Origin: Vicingus serpentipes
GTDB lineage: Bacteria > Bacteroidota > Bacteroidia > Flavobacteriales_E > Vicingaceae
Direction: 5' to 3'
Assembly: GCF_007993035.1 (NCBI RefSeq)
Contig: NZ_VOOS01000006.1
Coordinates: forward strand, 1 to 64,000
Length of the DNA: 64,000 bases
This document shows, piece by piece, positions 27,095-37,400 of this stretch; position 1 is the first letter of the stretch, and every line of letters starts with the position of its first letter. Below the pieces are notes generated by a model. It ran no database searches. It worked only from the letters and a program-made list of their open reading frames with translations, and had not been told where the DNA came from. A program made the translations under genes and the position numbers.

Positions 27095-27606
27095 TTATTT
27101 ATTTGTTTTAATATTTTATTGCCTCTACTTTTTATACCAGCACTGCCATGTGGTATAAGGTTTTCAATGCTTATTTTTAATTCGTTTTTTATGTCAGGAT
27201 ACTGTTTACTTAAATTGTAGGCAACAGTCATACTAAATGCTTTAATTGCTATAGGTTGATTAACATCGTTTAAAAATTCAAAACACCGATTTAAAATTAT
27301 TCCTTGGTGTTTTTCAGGGATTTTTGTGTATTGCAAAGCTCTTAGAATGTTTCTGGTAACAGCATCATGGTTATTTGGTTTATGCAGTTCATTTATAAAA
27401 ATGTCATAATATTTAGCCAATAAATTAGGCTTTTTTTCTGCAATAAAACCAAGAGGCCAAGCTGCTCGTTGAGTTGTTCTAATGGGTCCTTCTACAAAAA
27501 TTTTCATTAGTTCATCCATTTTTTCTGGATGCTCACAAATTTCATTTACAATTAAATTTGTTGTAGTTTTTGAATGCTCGCTTTCTAACAAGGACTTAAA
27601 ATTCAT
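27091..27606 (-). CDS. HEAT-like helical repeat protein
   Basis: A 171-residue soluble, all-helical protein with degenerate HEAT-like repeats: paired helices such as RTTQRAAWPLGFIAEKKPNLL, AVTRNILRALQYTKIP and IKAFSMTVAYNLSKQYPDI. No signal peptide or catalytic motif. It overlaps bshA by 4 bp and is the first gene of this two-gene unit. Similar small HEAT-repeat proteins are usually scaffolds; a link to bacillithiol is inferred only from the overlap. Confidence 0.65.
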   Translation of the reverse strand: MNFKSLLESEHSKTTTNLIVNEICEHPEKMDELMKIFVEGPIRTTQRAAWPLGFIAEKKPNLLAKYYDIFINELHKPNNHDAVTRNILRALQYTKIPEKHQGIILNRCFEFLNDVNQPIAIKAFSMTVAYNLSKQYPDIKNELKISIENLIPHGSAGIKSRGNKILKQINK

Positions 27607-27652
27607 GGTTTAAAGTTAGGATTTTACTTCAATTAATATTTTAAAACTTTAG

Positions 27653-27660
27653 TAACTTTG
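27653..27660 (+). promoter_or_regulatory. Putative -7 box for the 95-aa membrane-protein gene
   Basis: TAACTTTG matches TAnnTTTG, 60 bp before the ATG at 27721. No -33 TTTG at the expected spacing. Confidence 0.35.
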
Positions 27661-27720
27661 TATAAAATTATAGCGCAATACAAAAGCTCAAACACCGTTA
27701 GTTTAATAAAATAACGAATT

Positions 27721-28008
27721 ATGCAAACGCCTAAAATCCCTTCTTTTTTTAAATCAAAAAAACCAGATCAATTTTATTTTGAGCCACGTTATTACGATGC
27801 TCGAAAAGAAAAAATGAAGGAGCGTTACGATAGAATTTCGAGAGAAGTAAGTTCTGAAAAATCAGCACAGACAGACAGAGAAGTTTTTCGATCTAATTTA
27901 AGAGAAAGTTGGGGGTATAATAGAGGACAAAAAACAGGATTTAATTACCGCGTGTTATTTTATATTGTGATTTTAACCGGTCTTGCTTACTATTACTTGT
28001 TTAGGTAA
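27721..28008 (+). CDS. Small single-pass membrane protein
   Basis: 95 residues. The first 70 are highly charged and arginine/lysine/tyrosine-rich (EPRYYDARKEKMKERYDR), followed by one C-terminal transmembrane helix (VLFYIVILTGLAYYYLF) and a final Arg. This places the bulk in the cytoplasm with the helix anchoring it. No named family recognised; it resembles in layout short tail-anchored proteins common in Flavobacteriia. It ends 2 bp before the convergent RemB/Wzi-like gene. Function unknown. Confidence 0.65.
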   Translation: MQTPKIPSFFKSKKPDQFYFEPRYYDARKEKMKERYDRISREVSSEKSAQTDREVFRSNLRESWGYNRGQKTGFNYRVLFYIVILTGLAYYYLFR

Positions 28009-28010
28009 TT

Positions 28011-29615
28011 TTAGTTATCGAAGTACTGATTAATTAGCGCTGTTTTTATTCCAAAAGAAATCCAATTTGTAGAGCTATTTGAATAATCATTTTTAACAGT
28101 TCTATTATTTACTCCAAGCTGTATAATTGTTTGCATTTCAGGATTTAATACGAACGACACTTTTAGTGAGTTGTTCATGATTTTAGTGTTAATTCCTCCT
28201 CCTGTGTTATATCCATAATCTTGTTCTCTATTGTTGTAAGGTTGATAAATATTTTGGCCAACACTAAAGTTATTGCTATCCAACCCAACTGATGCTAAAG
28301 AAGTCATAGCTTCAAAAATCCAACGCTTATTATTGTAAGTAATACCTCCAACAACTTCATTAAAATTAGCTCCTAAAGGATGAGCCAATGGAGAGTTAAA
28401 ATGTCCATAATTTTGCAATGTATTTAACGTGCTTGCATCTTGGTAATAACTATAAGTAAAAGGACGAACAACATTATATTCGGCTTGTACTTTTAAATTG
28501 TTAATACCTAAAAAATCGTAAGATTTAAATCCTAATTGAATCGCATATTTGTTGGCCCACCATCCATTATTATCTCTTAATTCTTTTAATAAAAACTCAT
28601 CTAACAGTAATTGGCTATAAAGAATATTTTTCTTTTTGATTCTGACTTTTAAGCTTCCACCAAGCAAGGCATTGTCAGCTGAGCCTTGATGGTACTCAGC
28701 TGGACGTAAAAACAAAACCGGATTTAAGTAGTTTAAGTCATAACCTCTGTAATAATTATCTTCTTGTGCTTGAAAAATTATACTTTCGAAAAAGCCGATA
28801 TTTAACCACTTTGTTGCATTATAACTTAAGTAATGAATGGTAGCAAATTTTTGTCGGTAGTCTGAATAATTACCACTAGAGTAATTTATATCTTGAAAGT
28901 TAGTATACAAGGCCATGTATTTAATTTTCCAAATGTTGGCAGTAACTTTTAAATAAGGGTAGCTATTGGCATAGTCGCTTAATAATAATGAACGATATCC
29001 ATCACCAATAAAATGTTTTCCTACACCTGCTTGTATTGTGAAAATATCGTTCGGCGTAAAAGTTAAGTTTCCCTGGTAATACATAGCTTGGTTATCTTTT
29101 GTATAACCATAACCTTGACCAGTATTTTGTGTTTTTAAAAGCAAATCAATATGGCTTGGATAGTTCGATTTATCAGCAATAAAAGCAAATTGGCCACTCC
29201 ACTTTTTGCCTATGTAAGTTTTAAAATTTAATCCAAAAGCTAATTCATTTAAACTTCTAGATGTAGTTTGTGATTTTTCTATACCAGCTCCAAGGTTAAT
29301 AATTGGTGAAGCTAAGATTGCTAGCTCTTTTTCAATAGATGTGTTAGGCTTGTCAGAATTCATTAATACCTTAACAAATCCAGAATTGGTGTTTACATTT
29401 AAATTGTAAATGGTTGAATCATAATTGAAATTTTGATTTAACTCATTTGCTGAATAAGGTTGTATACTTGGATGAGAATTTGGAGCAGTATCGATCTGTT
29501 TTTTAAACAAAAGTTCTAAAGTTCTATTATTAGAAACATTGTAATTCTGAGACTTTACTGAATCGGTAAAGCAAAGAAATGTTAATAGGGGAAATATGTA
29601 TATTATTTTTTTGAT
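28011..29615 (-). CDS. RemB/Wzi-like outer-membrane barrel protein, non-canonical start
   Basis: The protein is a beta-barrel with the segment VGKHFIGDGYRSLLLSDYANSYPYLK, a hallmark of the RemB/capsule-assembly Wzi-like group in Bacteroidota; it is involved in adhesion, gliding or capsule attachment in relatives. The first ATG/GTG/TTG codon in frame is the TTG at 29510, which leaves no signal peptide. The frame continues upstream with KKIIYIFPLLTFLCFTDS, an obvious signal peptide, then Q-N and N-R positions that align with the paralogue at 30676. I therefore place the start at an ATC (29615 or 29618), overlapping the WecA-like stop. An initiation codon of ATC/ATA or an assembly error are both possible. 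Confidence 0.7.
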   Translation of the reverse strand: MKKIIYIFPLLTFLCFTDSVKSQNYNVSNNRTLELLFKKQIDTAPNSHPSIQPYSANELNQNFNYDSTIYNLNVNTNSGFVKVLMNSDKPNTSIEKELAILASPIINLGAGIEKSQTTSRSLNELAFGLNFKTYIGKKWSGQFAFIADKSNYPSHIDLLLKTQNTGQGYGYTKDNQAMYYQGNLTFTPNDIFTIQAGVGKHFIGDGYRSLLLSDYANSYPYLKVTANIWKIKYMALYTNFQDINYSSGNYSDYRQKFATIHYLSYNATKWLNIGFFESIIFQAQEDNYYRGYDLNYLNPVLFLRPAEYHQGSADNALLGGSLKVRIKKKNILYSQLLLDEFLLKELRDNNGWWANKYAIQLGFKSYDFLGINNLKVQAEYNVVRPFTYSYYQDASTLNTLQNYGHFNSPLAHPLGANFNEVVGGITYNNKRWIFEAMTSLASVGLDSNNFSVGQNIYQPYNNREQDYGYNTGGGINTKIMNNSLKVSFVLNPEMQTIIQLGVNNRTVKNDYSNSSTNWISFGIKTALINQYFDN

Positions 29616-30661
29616 GATGCTTTTTTTAGGGTTAAGAAAAATGGAATTTGAACAGTTATTAGTACTGCTGAAATTATTACAAAAAAGGAATAACTTGGAT
29701 TAAATTCTTGAGCTGCAACACAAGCTCCAACTACTAATAAGTTGAATATGTAAATTATTATTACAGTTTGTTTGTGTGATAAACCTAGGTCGATTAATCT
29801 ATGATGAATGTGATTTCTATCAGCGGTAAATGGAGAGATACCTTTCATTGCTCTAAGTGTAAACACTCTAATAGTATCTGTTAAAGGATAAACTAATATA
29901 CACATTGCTAAAATTGGTTTAGAAATATGGTTTATTGCTTCTGGTAAAACCAATGTTGAATCAAATTCGACTAACTCAATTGCTAAAACAGCAATTAAAA
30001 ATCCAATTGTAAGCGAACCTGAATCGCCCATGAATATTTTAGCAGGATTAAAATTGAAAATTAAAAATCCTAATAATCCTCCAGCTAATGCAAAAGATAT
30101 TACGGCATAATTTAAGTCGCCAGCAAAATAGAACCAAAACCCAAATAGAGTAGAAGCAATTAACCCAACACCAGAAGCAAGACCATCTACACCATCGATT
30201 AAATTGAAAGCATTGATAACTACAATGTAAGTAAAAACAGAAAGCATTATACCTGCCCAATCTGGAATCTCTCTAACTCCAAATAAGCCATGTAAACTTG
30301 TTAATCTAACATCTGCCATTAAAACCATAATAAATGCAACAAAAAGGTTTGCGGCTAATTTTTTTACTGGAGCTGTTCCGATTATATCATCTTTCATCCC
30401 TACAAAAAACATGATTAGCATTGCTGGTACTAAAAATTTAATTACACCAATTTCTTTAGAAGGTAACCATAACAAAAAGGAAAATAAGGTGCCAGCAAAA
30501 ATCATCATCCCACCCATAGAAGGGGTACTTTCTGTGTGAAGTTTTCTTGCCTCTGAAGGCTCGTCAAATAGATGTTTCTTTTTAGCAACCGTAATAAAAG
30601 ATGGTGTTGCTAAAAGCACAATCATAAAAGAGGTTAGTATGGGTAATAATAATATTGCCAT
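29603..30661 (-). CDS. WecA/MraY-like polyprenyl-phosphate sugar-1-phosphate transferase
   Basis: Transfers a sugar-1-phosphate (typically GlcNAc-1-P) from UDP-sugar to undecaprenyl phosphate, the first membrane step of a surface glycan. The 352-residue polytopic protein has about 10-11 transmembrane helices and the family motifs: STPSMGGMMIF, FVGMKDDIIG, NAFNLIDGVDGLASG, FMGDSGSLTIGF and DRNHIHHRLIDLG (the HIHHR cluster of WecA/TagO types). MraY itself is usually within the mur cluster, so WecA/TagO is the better call. It lies between two RemB/Wzi-like genes and overlaps the downstream one. Confidence 0.88.
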   Translation of the reverse strand: MAILLLPILTSFMIVLLATPSFITVAKKKHLFDEPSEARKLHTESTPSMGGMMIFAGTLFSFLLWLPSKEIGVIKFLVPAMLIMFFVGMKDDIIGTAPVKKLAANLFVAFIMVLMADVRLTSLHGLFGVREIPDWAGIMLSVFTYIVVINAFNLIDGVDGLASGVGLIASTLFGFWFYFAGDLNYAVISFALAGGLLGFLIFNFNPAKIFMGDSGSLTIGFLIAVLAIELVEFDSTLVLPEAINHISKPILAMCILVYPLTDTIRVFTLRAMKGISPFTADRNHIHHRLIDLGLSHKQTVIIIYIFNLLVVGACVAAQEFNPSYSFFVIISAVLITVQIPFFLTLKKASSKK

Positions 30662-30675
30662 GATTCATTTGTATA

Positions 30676-32232
30676 TTAAAAATCGTAATATAAATTTCGT
30701 AATGATGTTTTAATTGAGAAATAAATATAGTTTGTTTTATCTTCAGAAATAGCTGTTTTTTCTATTCTGTTTGTTGCTCCAATAATAAAAGATAAATTAG
30801 TTTTAGGGTTAATAACGTAACCCAAATGTGCTTGAAGAATTGTTAATGTTGCATCATATTCTGACAAAGAACCAGAAACAGTAGTGTTATATTCTGCTAA
30901 ATTAATCTTCGCTTGAGTAAATAATCTTTTGTATTTGTAATTCGCAATTCCAACAATTTCATTAAAATTAGTTCCTAATGGGTGAGCAAGGGCTTGATTG
31001 TAATGATCGTAATTTTGTAGTGTATTACTATTTACTTGGTAAGTAGAAGGCGATACAGTGTTATATTCAGCTTGTAATGTTAAATTTTTAACGGCATAGA
31101 ATTTTAATCCTGCTTGTAGCCCAATCTGTGTTTCATCTTGCTTACCATCATAAACGGTTTGGTGATAAAGAACAGTTTTAAAAGGTAATTTAATTTTAAC
31201 ATTTAACCCAACAATAGAATGGTCAGCTTTATTGAATCCAGTAGATATGGTATTTACAAAAGGAATTGGGTTTAACTGTCTGTATTCAAAAGGTAAAGTT
31301 CCAGTGGAGTCTTCAGTTTGCCATATAGTTGATTCAAATAAACCTACGTTTAACCATTTTGTTGTCAGCCAATTTAAATAATGAGTGGACATGCTTTTAC
31401 GTTGAAATAAACTTTCAGGAACAGAACCAATAGGTCTTCTGTTAAGGTTTGTTAGTGAAGCATGAAGTTTAGTAAACTGAAATTTATCTTTTCCAAATAA
31501 AACAGTAGCTTTTAAGTAAGGGTAATTAGTTGCAACATCTGAAAGTAACAATGAACGATACCCATCGCCAATAAAGTTTTTACCGTTACCTAACTGTAAA
31601 TTTAAAAACTTTGAGGGAGTGTAAGAAATATAAGATGAAGAATAAGCATAATCAAATCCGTTTTGTTTGAAATTTTTAACTCTACCTTGCCCTGGAGCAA
31701 CTCCAGTTTCTCTTACATAATCAGAGATGTAATTAGGATAAAAAGATTGATTTTCATAAACAGCAGTTAAAAATGAAAATTTAGTCCCGATGTTTCCTTT
31801 AATTAATAATCCTCTTGTGTTTGTGTAAATGTTTTGTTTATTGGCTGATTTGTCTGCTTGGTCAACTCCAAATTCAGCATTTAAAAGTGGGTCAACAGTT
31901 AAATAAAAATTACCTGTGTCTAAAACCAAAAAGTTTTGATGTAACAATGATTGTCCCATCCATTTAAAAAAGTTTCGAGGCTTTTTTGCTGATTTAGAAA
32001 CATTAATTAAGTAGTTATTTTTTTCTGAATCTGATAGCCAAGTTAATGAATCGTCAACATTAATAAATGATTCTATAATTGGTTGTGATGAAGTATGAGT
32101 CGATGATTTAAAATCATCAAAAGCTTTATAATTACTTAAATTAAACTCCCTATTTAAAGGTAGGTTTTGTTGTTGCGAAAAACCAACAAAGCCAATAATT
32201 AGAAATATTATGAGTATTAATTTTTTATTCAT
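30676..32232 (-). CDS. RemB/Wzi-like outer-membrane barrel protein
   Basis: A 518-residue exported barrel with a normal signal peptide (MNKKLILIIFLIIGFVGFSQ). The shared family segment LGNGKNFIGDGYRSLLLSDVATNYPYLK is near residue 220. Other conserved blocks match the paralogue 1 kb downstream: NLTLQAEYNTVSPSTYQ, NTLQNYDHYNQALAHPLGTNFNEIVG. It is the first gene of the barrel/WecA/barrel group with 14 bp to the WecA-like gene. Probable role in surface polysaccharide or adhesin display; unproven. Confidence 0.8.
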   Translation of the reverse strand: MNKKLILIIFLIIGFVGFSQQQNLPLNREFNLSNYKAFDDFKSSTHTSSQPIIESFINVDDSLTWLSDSEKNNYLINVSKSAKKPRNFFKWMGQSLLHQNFLVLDTGNFYLTVDPLLNAEFGVDQADKSANKQNIYTNTRGLLIKGNIGTKFSFLTAVYENQSFYPNYISDYVRETGVAPGQGRVKNFKQNGFDYAYSSSYISYTPSKFLNLQLGNGKNFIGDGYRSLLLSDVATNYPYLKATVLFGKDKFQFTKLHASLTNLNRRPIGSVPESLFQRKSMSTHYLNWLTTKWLNVGLFESTIWQTEDSTGTLPFEYRQLNPIPFVNTISTGFNKADHSIVGLNVKIKLPFKTVLYHQTVYDGKQDETQIGLQAGLKFYAVKNLTLQAEYNTVSPSTYQVNSNTLQNYDHYNQALAHPLGTNFNEIVGIANYKYKRLFTQAKINLAEYNTTVSGSLSEYDATLTILQAHLGYVINPKTNLSFIIGATNRIEKTAISEDKTNYIYFSIKTSLRNLYYDF

Positions 32233-32383
32233 TTTGTAATCAAGCAGCTAGAATACTTAAGCAAAAAAAATTATCCTTTTTACGATTCATATTTTTAATA
32301 CGAATATCAGAGTATTTCCGTTTACCTGCTTTTCTTTTGAGTAAAGGTAAATTACTTTCTTTAAAAAATATAATAATTATCAA

Positions 32384-32842
32384 TTACAATTCAACTCGCT
32401 CTTTAAAATCAACAGGAAACGATTTGCTTAATTGTTTTGCTCGTGCTTTTATATCACCTTTTACTTGAAGTTCTATATTCTTATCGAACATTAAACCAAT
32501 TAAAACAGGAATTGCTCCTGAAAGCATATCGCTTAATCCAGTTTCAACAACAATAGTGTGTTTTTTATTCGATTTTTTAGGTAAAACTATTTTATCTTGA
32601 ATTTTAGCGGATCCAATTTTTTCATTCTTAATAAAAAGTTCTAAATCAGAATCAACTACACTTATTTTATAGTTGTTCGGATTGTTAACCTGCATTTTGA
32701 ATTCAATTTCTACAGCAGAAGTAGTTAATGATTTTACTCTTATATCAGAAACATCAATAACTTCCACCTCTTTGTATTCAATACAAGAATAAAGCGAAAA
32801 GCATAGTGTAAGAAGAATTAAAAAAGAAAATATTTTATTCAT
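32384..32842 (-). CDS. LEA type 2 family lipoprotein
   Basis: 152 residues. A lipoprotein signal peptide ends LYSC (Cys20). The mature part is an LEA2/WHy-like immunoglobulin fold: IRVKSLTTSAVEIEFKMQVNNPNNYKISVVDSDLELFIKNEKIG, with the NPN turn characteristic of the family. LEA2 proteins in bacteria are periplasmic or outer-membrane-facing; no enzymatic role is expected. Its ATG shares one base with the stop of the dipeptidase gene (TAATG), so translation is coupled. Confidence 0.8.
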   Translation of the reverse strand: MNKIFSFLILLTLCFSLYSCIEYKEVEVIDVSDIRVKSLTTSAVEIEFKMQVNNPNNYKISVVDSDLELFIKNEKIGSAKIQDKIVLPKKSNKKHTIVVETGLSDMLSGAIPVLIGLMFDKNIELQVKGDIKARAKQLSKSFPVDFKERVEL

Positions 32843-34224
32843 TAATTTTTGAATTCTTCAGTGAAGTATTTGTAAAATAAAGGAATTGTTTCAATTCCTT
32901 TGATGTAATTAAAAATACCATAATGCTCGTTTGGAGAATGTATAGCATCAGAATCTAAGCCAAACCCCATTAAAACAGATTTTAATCCTAATTCTTCCTC
33001 GAAAAGTGCAACGATAGGAATACTTCCTCCACTTCTAACTGGTATTGGGTCAATTCCAAAAGTTTCAGCCATTGCGCTTTTAGCAGCTTTATATCCGGCA
33101 AAATCTATTGGAGTAACATATGGAGTCCCTCCGTGGTGAGGAGTTACTTTTACTTTAACTGACTTTGGAGCTATGCTTTCAAAATGTTTTGAGAATAGCT
33201 CTGTTATTTCATCAGAAATTTGATGAGGAACTAAACGCATAGAAATTTTAGCGTAAGCTTTTGAAGGAAGAACAGTTTTTGCACCTTCTCCAGTATACCC
33301 TCCCCATATTCCATTAACATCCAAAGTTGGTCGTATAGAAACTCTTTCAAGGCTAGAATAACCTTTTTCTCCTTCAACTGCAGCTATATCCAATGAATTA
33401 ATATAAGTTTCGTCAGATATTGGTGCTTTTGCCATTTCTGCTCTTTCAGTAGCACTTAATTCTTCAACTTTATCATAAAATCCAGGAATAGTTATATGAT
33501 TATTTTCATCGGTTAATGAAGCAATCATTTTAGAAAGCACGTTTATTGGATTTGCAACTGTTCCTCCATATAATCCTGAATGTAGATCTCTATTCGGACC
33601 AGTTACTTCAACTTCAAGATAACTTAACCCTCTTAATCCTGTTGTGATTGAAGGTACATCATTAGCAATAATGCCTGTGTCGGAAATTAAAATCACATCA
33701 GCTTTTAATTTTTCTTTATTGTTTTTTACAAAAGTTCCTAAATTTTCAGAACCAACTTCTTCTTCTCCTTCAATCATAAATTTAACATTACAAGGAAGAG
33801 AATTTGTCTGTATCATAGTTTCAAATGCTTTAACATGCATATACATTTGCCCCTTATCGTCACAAGCTCCACGAGCAAATATTGCTCCTTCAGGATGTAG
33901 TTCCGTTGCTTTAATAACTGGCTCAAAGGGAGGACTGTCCCATAAATTAATTGGGTCAGCAGGTTGAACATCATAATGACCGTAAACTAAAACAGTAGGC
34001 AAATTAGCGTCTATAATTTTATCTGCATATACAATAGGATAGCCAGCTGTCTGACATACTTCTGCGTTATCTGCACCAGCAGCGATTAAGCTATTTTTTA
34101 CTTCTTCGGCAGTTTTAAAAGTCTGTTCACTATAGTTTGAATCGGCACTAATTGAAGGTATTTTTAGTAATTCAATTAATTCATCAATAAACCTTTTCTT
34201 GTTTTCTTGTATATAGTTTTTCAT
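32842..34224 (-). CDS. M20-family dipeptidase
   Basis: A 460-residue cytosolic zinc metallopeptidase of the M20/CNDP type, hydrolysing short peptides. Metal-site motifs are present: VYGHYDVQPAD (His and Asp), FARGACDDKGQ, EGEEEVGSENLG (catalytic Glu pair), LISDTG, and a late HSPNEHYG. The dimerisation domain lies at about residues 195-360 (EVEVTGPNRDLHSGLYGG). Length fits the family. It is the first gene of a two-gene operon with the LEA2 lipoprotein. Confidence 0.92.
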   Translation of the reverse strand: MKNYIQENKKRFIDELIELLKIPSISADSNYSEQTFKTAEEVKNSLIAAGADNAEVCQTAGYPIVYADKIIDANLPTVLVYGHYDVQPADPINLWDSPPFEPVIKATELHPEGAIFARGACDDKGQMYMHVKAFETMIQTNSLPCNVKFMIEGEEEVGSENLGTFVKNNKEKLKADVILISDTGIIANDVPSITTGLRGLSYLEVEVTGPNRDLHSGLYGGTVANPINVLSKMIASLTDENNHITIPGFYDKVEELSATERAEMAKAPISDETYINSLDIAAVEGEKGYSSLERVSIRPTLDVNGIWGGYTGEGAKTVLPSKAYAKISMRLVPHQISDEITELFSKHFESIAPKSVKVKVTPHHGGTPYVTPIDFAGYKAAKSAMAETFGIDPIPVRSGGSIPIVALFEEELGLKSVLMGFGLDSDAIHSPNEHYGIFNYIKGIETIPLFYKYFTEEFKN

Positions 34225-34250
34225 CTAGATCTTAGTTTTATGTCTAAAAA

Positions 34251-34258
34251 CAAATATA
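34251..34258 (-). promoter_or_regulatory. Putative -7 box for the dipeptidase operon
   Basis: The minus strand reads TATATTTG, a full TAnnTTTG match, 26 bp upstream of the ATG at 34224. The nearest TTTG (34285-34288) is 26 bp away, slightly longer than usual. Confidence 0.45.
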
Positions 34259-34412
34259 CATTCAATATTTATTTTAATAAGAATCAAATGTTCTTTTTAA
34301 TTGATTTAAATAAAATAACAAATAGTTAATATTTGGCTGAATATTTAAATAAATAGGAATCCAATTTAAGATTTAATAAAAATTATAATAATCCAACCTT
34401 TCGGCTTCTTTT

Positions 34413-34444
34413 TTTGTTTTAAGTATCTATTAACAATACTTTTG
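34413..34444 (+). promoter_or_regulatory. Promoter of the 1013-aa T9SS cargo gene
   Basis: TTTG (34413-34416), 20-bp spacer, TACTTTTG (34437-34444): both consensus elements at a normal distance. The ATG at 34452 is only 7 bp after the -7 box, which predicts a near-leaderless mRNA. Confidence 0.65.
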
Positions 34445-34451
34445 TAACTTC

Positions 34452-37400
34452 ATGATTAAAAGGATTTTAATATCAATATTCATCTTGTTTAGTTTTGTAT
34501 TCACAAAGGCTCAACTAGTTGTTAATACAGGACTTATGACACCTACACAATATGTACAAAACATATTAGTTGGTTCGGGAGTTACTGTATCAAATGTTAC
34601 TTTTTCAGGAGATTTTAATCAAATAGGCGAGTTTGATGCTACAGGAACAACACCTTATTTAGGTTTGACTAATGGTATTATTCTTTCTACTGGAGATGTT
34701 AATGTAGCTTTAGGACCTAATAATTCTGGTAGTGAGGAGCTAGGTGGGGGTAATTTTGGTTTGGGTGATTCTGATTTAGATATTTTAGAAGGCTCAGGAA
34801 TTGGAACAAATGATGCTGCAATTTTAGAGTTCGATTTTATTCCTACTGGTGATACAGTAAAGTTTAAATATGTTTTTGGATCGGAAGAATATCCTGAATA
34901 TGTTAATTCAATTAATGATGTTTTTGGCTTTTTTTTAAGTGGTCCTGGAGTTGTTGGAGGATTTTCTGGAGGCGCTGCAAATATTGCATTGATACCAGGA
35001 ACAACAACACCTATATCTATAAATTCGGTAAATGAAAATGTAAATTCTTCATATTATTTTGACAATACCCCTTTTACATCGGCGCAAACTATTCAGTTTG
35101 ATGGATATACAACAGTTTTAACTGCTGTATCTGCTGTTCAGTGTGGTGAATTATATCATATAAAAATTGCTATAGCAGATGCATCAGATACTTCATGGGA
35201 TTCAGGTGTTTTTTTAGAGGCCGGAAGTTTTTCAAGTAATACAGTGACTTTAAGTTCAAATGTTGATGTTGCAAATGGTGATTCGCTCTTATATGAGGGT
35301 TGTGGTACAGCATTTATCGATTTTGTTCGTAGTGACGATACTGACACTTCTATTTTTTATTATAATATTTATGGAAGTGTTACAGGTGCAGATTATTCTG
35401 TAAGTGCTGATAGTATAGTTTTTCTTCCAGGGGAAGATACCCTTACTTTATCATTCAATGCAATTAACGATGGAATTGCAGAACCATATGAACAAGTAAA
35501 TGTTGAGCTAATACAAACAATTTGTGGGATTACAGATACATCTGTTATTACTTTTTATATCGCAGATTATCCACAATTTAATTTAGTTGTATCAGACACT
35601 TCAATTAGTTGTTTGTCGGATTCTGTCCCTGTTTGGGTTGACCCTATTGCTGGAGTTAATATTCTTTGGGAAACAGGTGAAACCTCTGATACAATATGGG
35701 TTAGCCCTACTTTAACAACTCATTATAGTGTAACAGCATCTGATACATGTGGTATTTACTCAGTAACTGATAGTGCAGAAGTAACATATATTGATCCTTC
35801 TCCGATAATAACTACGACACCAGACAGTTTAGGGAAGTATTGTCCTCAAGACTCATTAATACTTTATGCTTCAGCTATTGGTGGAGCTGGTATTGGAGGA
35901 TTTACTTTTGATTGGATGCCATTAGGTGTTCAAAGTGATTCACTAGCTGTTAGTCCAGACTCAACGCAAATGTACTATGTATTGGCTACTGATGTATGTG
36001 GAAATACTGCAACAGACTCAGTAAAAGTGTTTGTTCCAAACTTTGATTCACTTTTTGTTGAAATACTAACTCTTGACACAACAATATGCTCGGGATTAAC
36101 AGTAAATGTGGCAGGACAAATAAGTGGAGGTGTTGGTTCATACTATTCTTGGAGTAATGGAATTACAAACGCTCTTTCAATAGATGCTACACCATTAACA
36201 ACAACAACTTATTTTATTACTGCTGAAGATAGTTGTGGTTCTTATCAACAAGATTCGATTGTTATTACAGTTGATGTTTCAGGGATAGATGTTGATATAC
36301 CTGATGAATCTATTAATTGTTTTAATGAAATTGTAGTTTTAAGTGCAACAGTCTCAAACAATATTGGACCAGTTACTTATGATTGGAGTACTGGAGAAAT
36401 TACAGATACTATAGTTGTAAGCCCTTTGGTAAATTCAACTTATTGGGTTGAAATACAAGATTTGTGTAAAACCATAGTTGATACTATTTTAGTTTCAGTT
36501 CCTCCTTTCGATTCATTAGATGTAATAAATACAGGAACATTAATGATTGCTTGCCCTGGTGATTTAGCAGTTTTGTCTGCTATTGTTAAAGGTGGAGATA
36601 CTGCTGCTCAATTTTTTAATTGGTCTGATGGACTAAGCACTTATGTAGGTAACAATATCAATGTTTATCCTAATTCAACAACTGTTTATAGTTTTGTTGT
36701 AACAGATACTTGTGCATTAATGACTGATTCAATTTCAGTAACTGTTGCATTACCTTCTTATCCTCCATTTTCGATACAAGTAACTAATGACACATTAGTA
36801 TGTAGAGGTGATGAAATTAAAATTGGAGTTGAAGCACAAGGAGGTGCAGGCCACTATATTTATGATTGGAAAGGATTAGGAACAACAGACTCAATAACAG
36901 TAAAAGTAAATGAGTTATCCACTTACGATGTTGTAGTTTATGATAGATGTAATAACTATTTAACAGCAAATATTACGCTTGACGAAATGCATCCTACAGC
37001 AAACTTTAACTATGAATATTTATCAGATTATACAGTAGAATTTCATGATTCTTCGTTTACCGATATTGTTTATCATTTATGGACATTTGAATTTCAGGAT
37101 ACATCAAATGCTTTAAATCCAATTTATACATACCTAACACAAGGAGAACAGACTGTTTCATTATTTGTAAGGGATATAACTGGTTGTACTGATGAAATTA
37201 CGAAAACGATAAAACCGGATATTTATTTTTATGTTCCAAATGCATTTACCCCAAATATTGATGGAATTAATGATGTGTTTTTTATTAAAGGAATGGGTAT
37301 AGACCAATTTGAGATTTACATTTTTAATCGTTGGGGAAATGAAATATTCTATTCTGATGATATAGAAATTTCATGGGATGGAAGTTATAAAGGGGAATTT

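Noticed and set aside
30048-30260. Tryptophan/cysteine-rich frame inside the WecA-like gene
   Set aside because: Same-strand alternative frame of a polytopic membrane protein; biased composition results from the hydrophobic codons.
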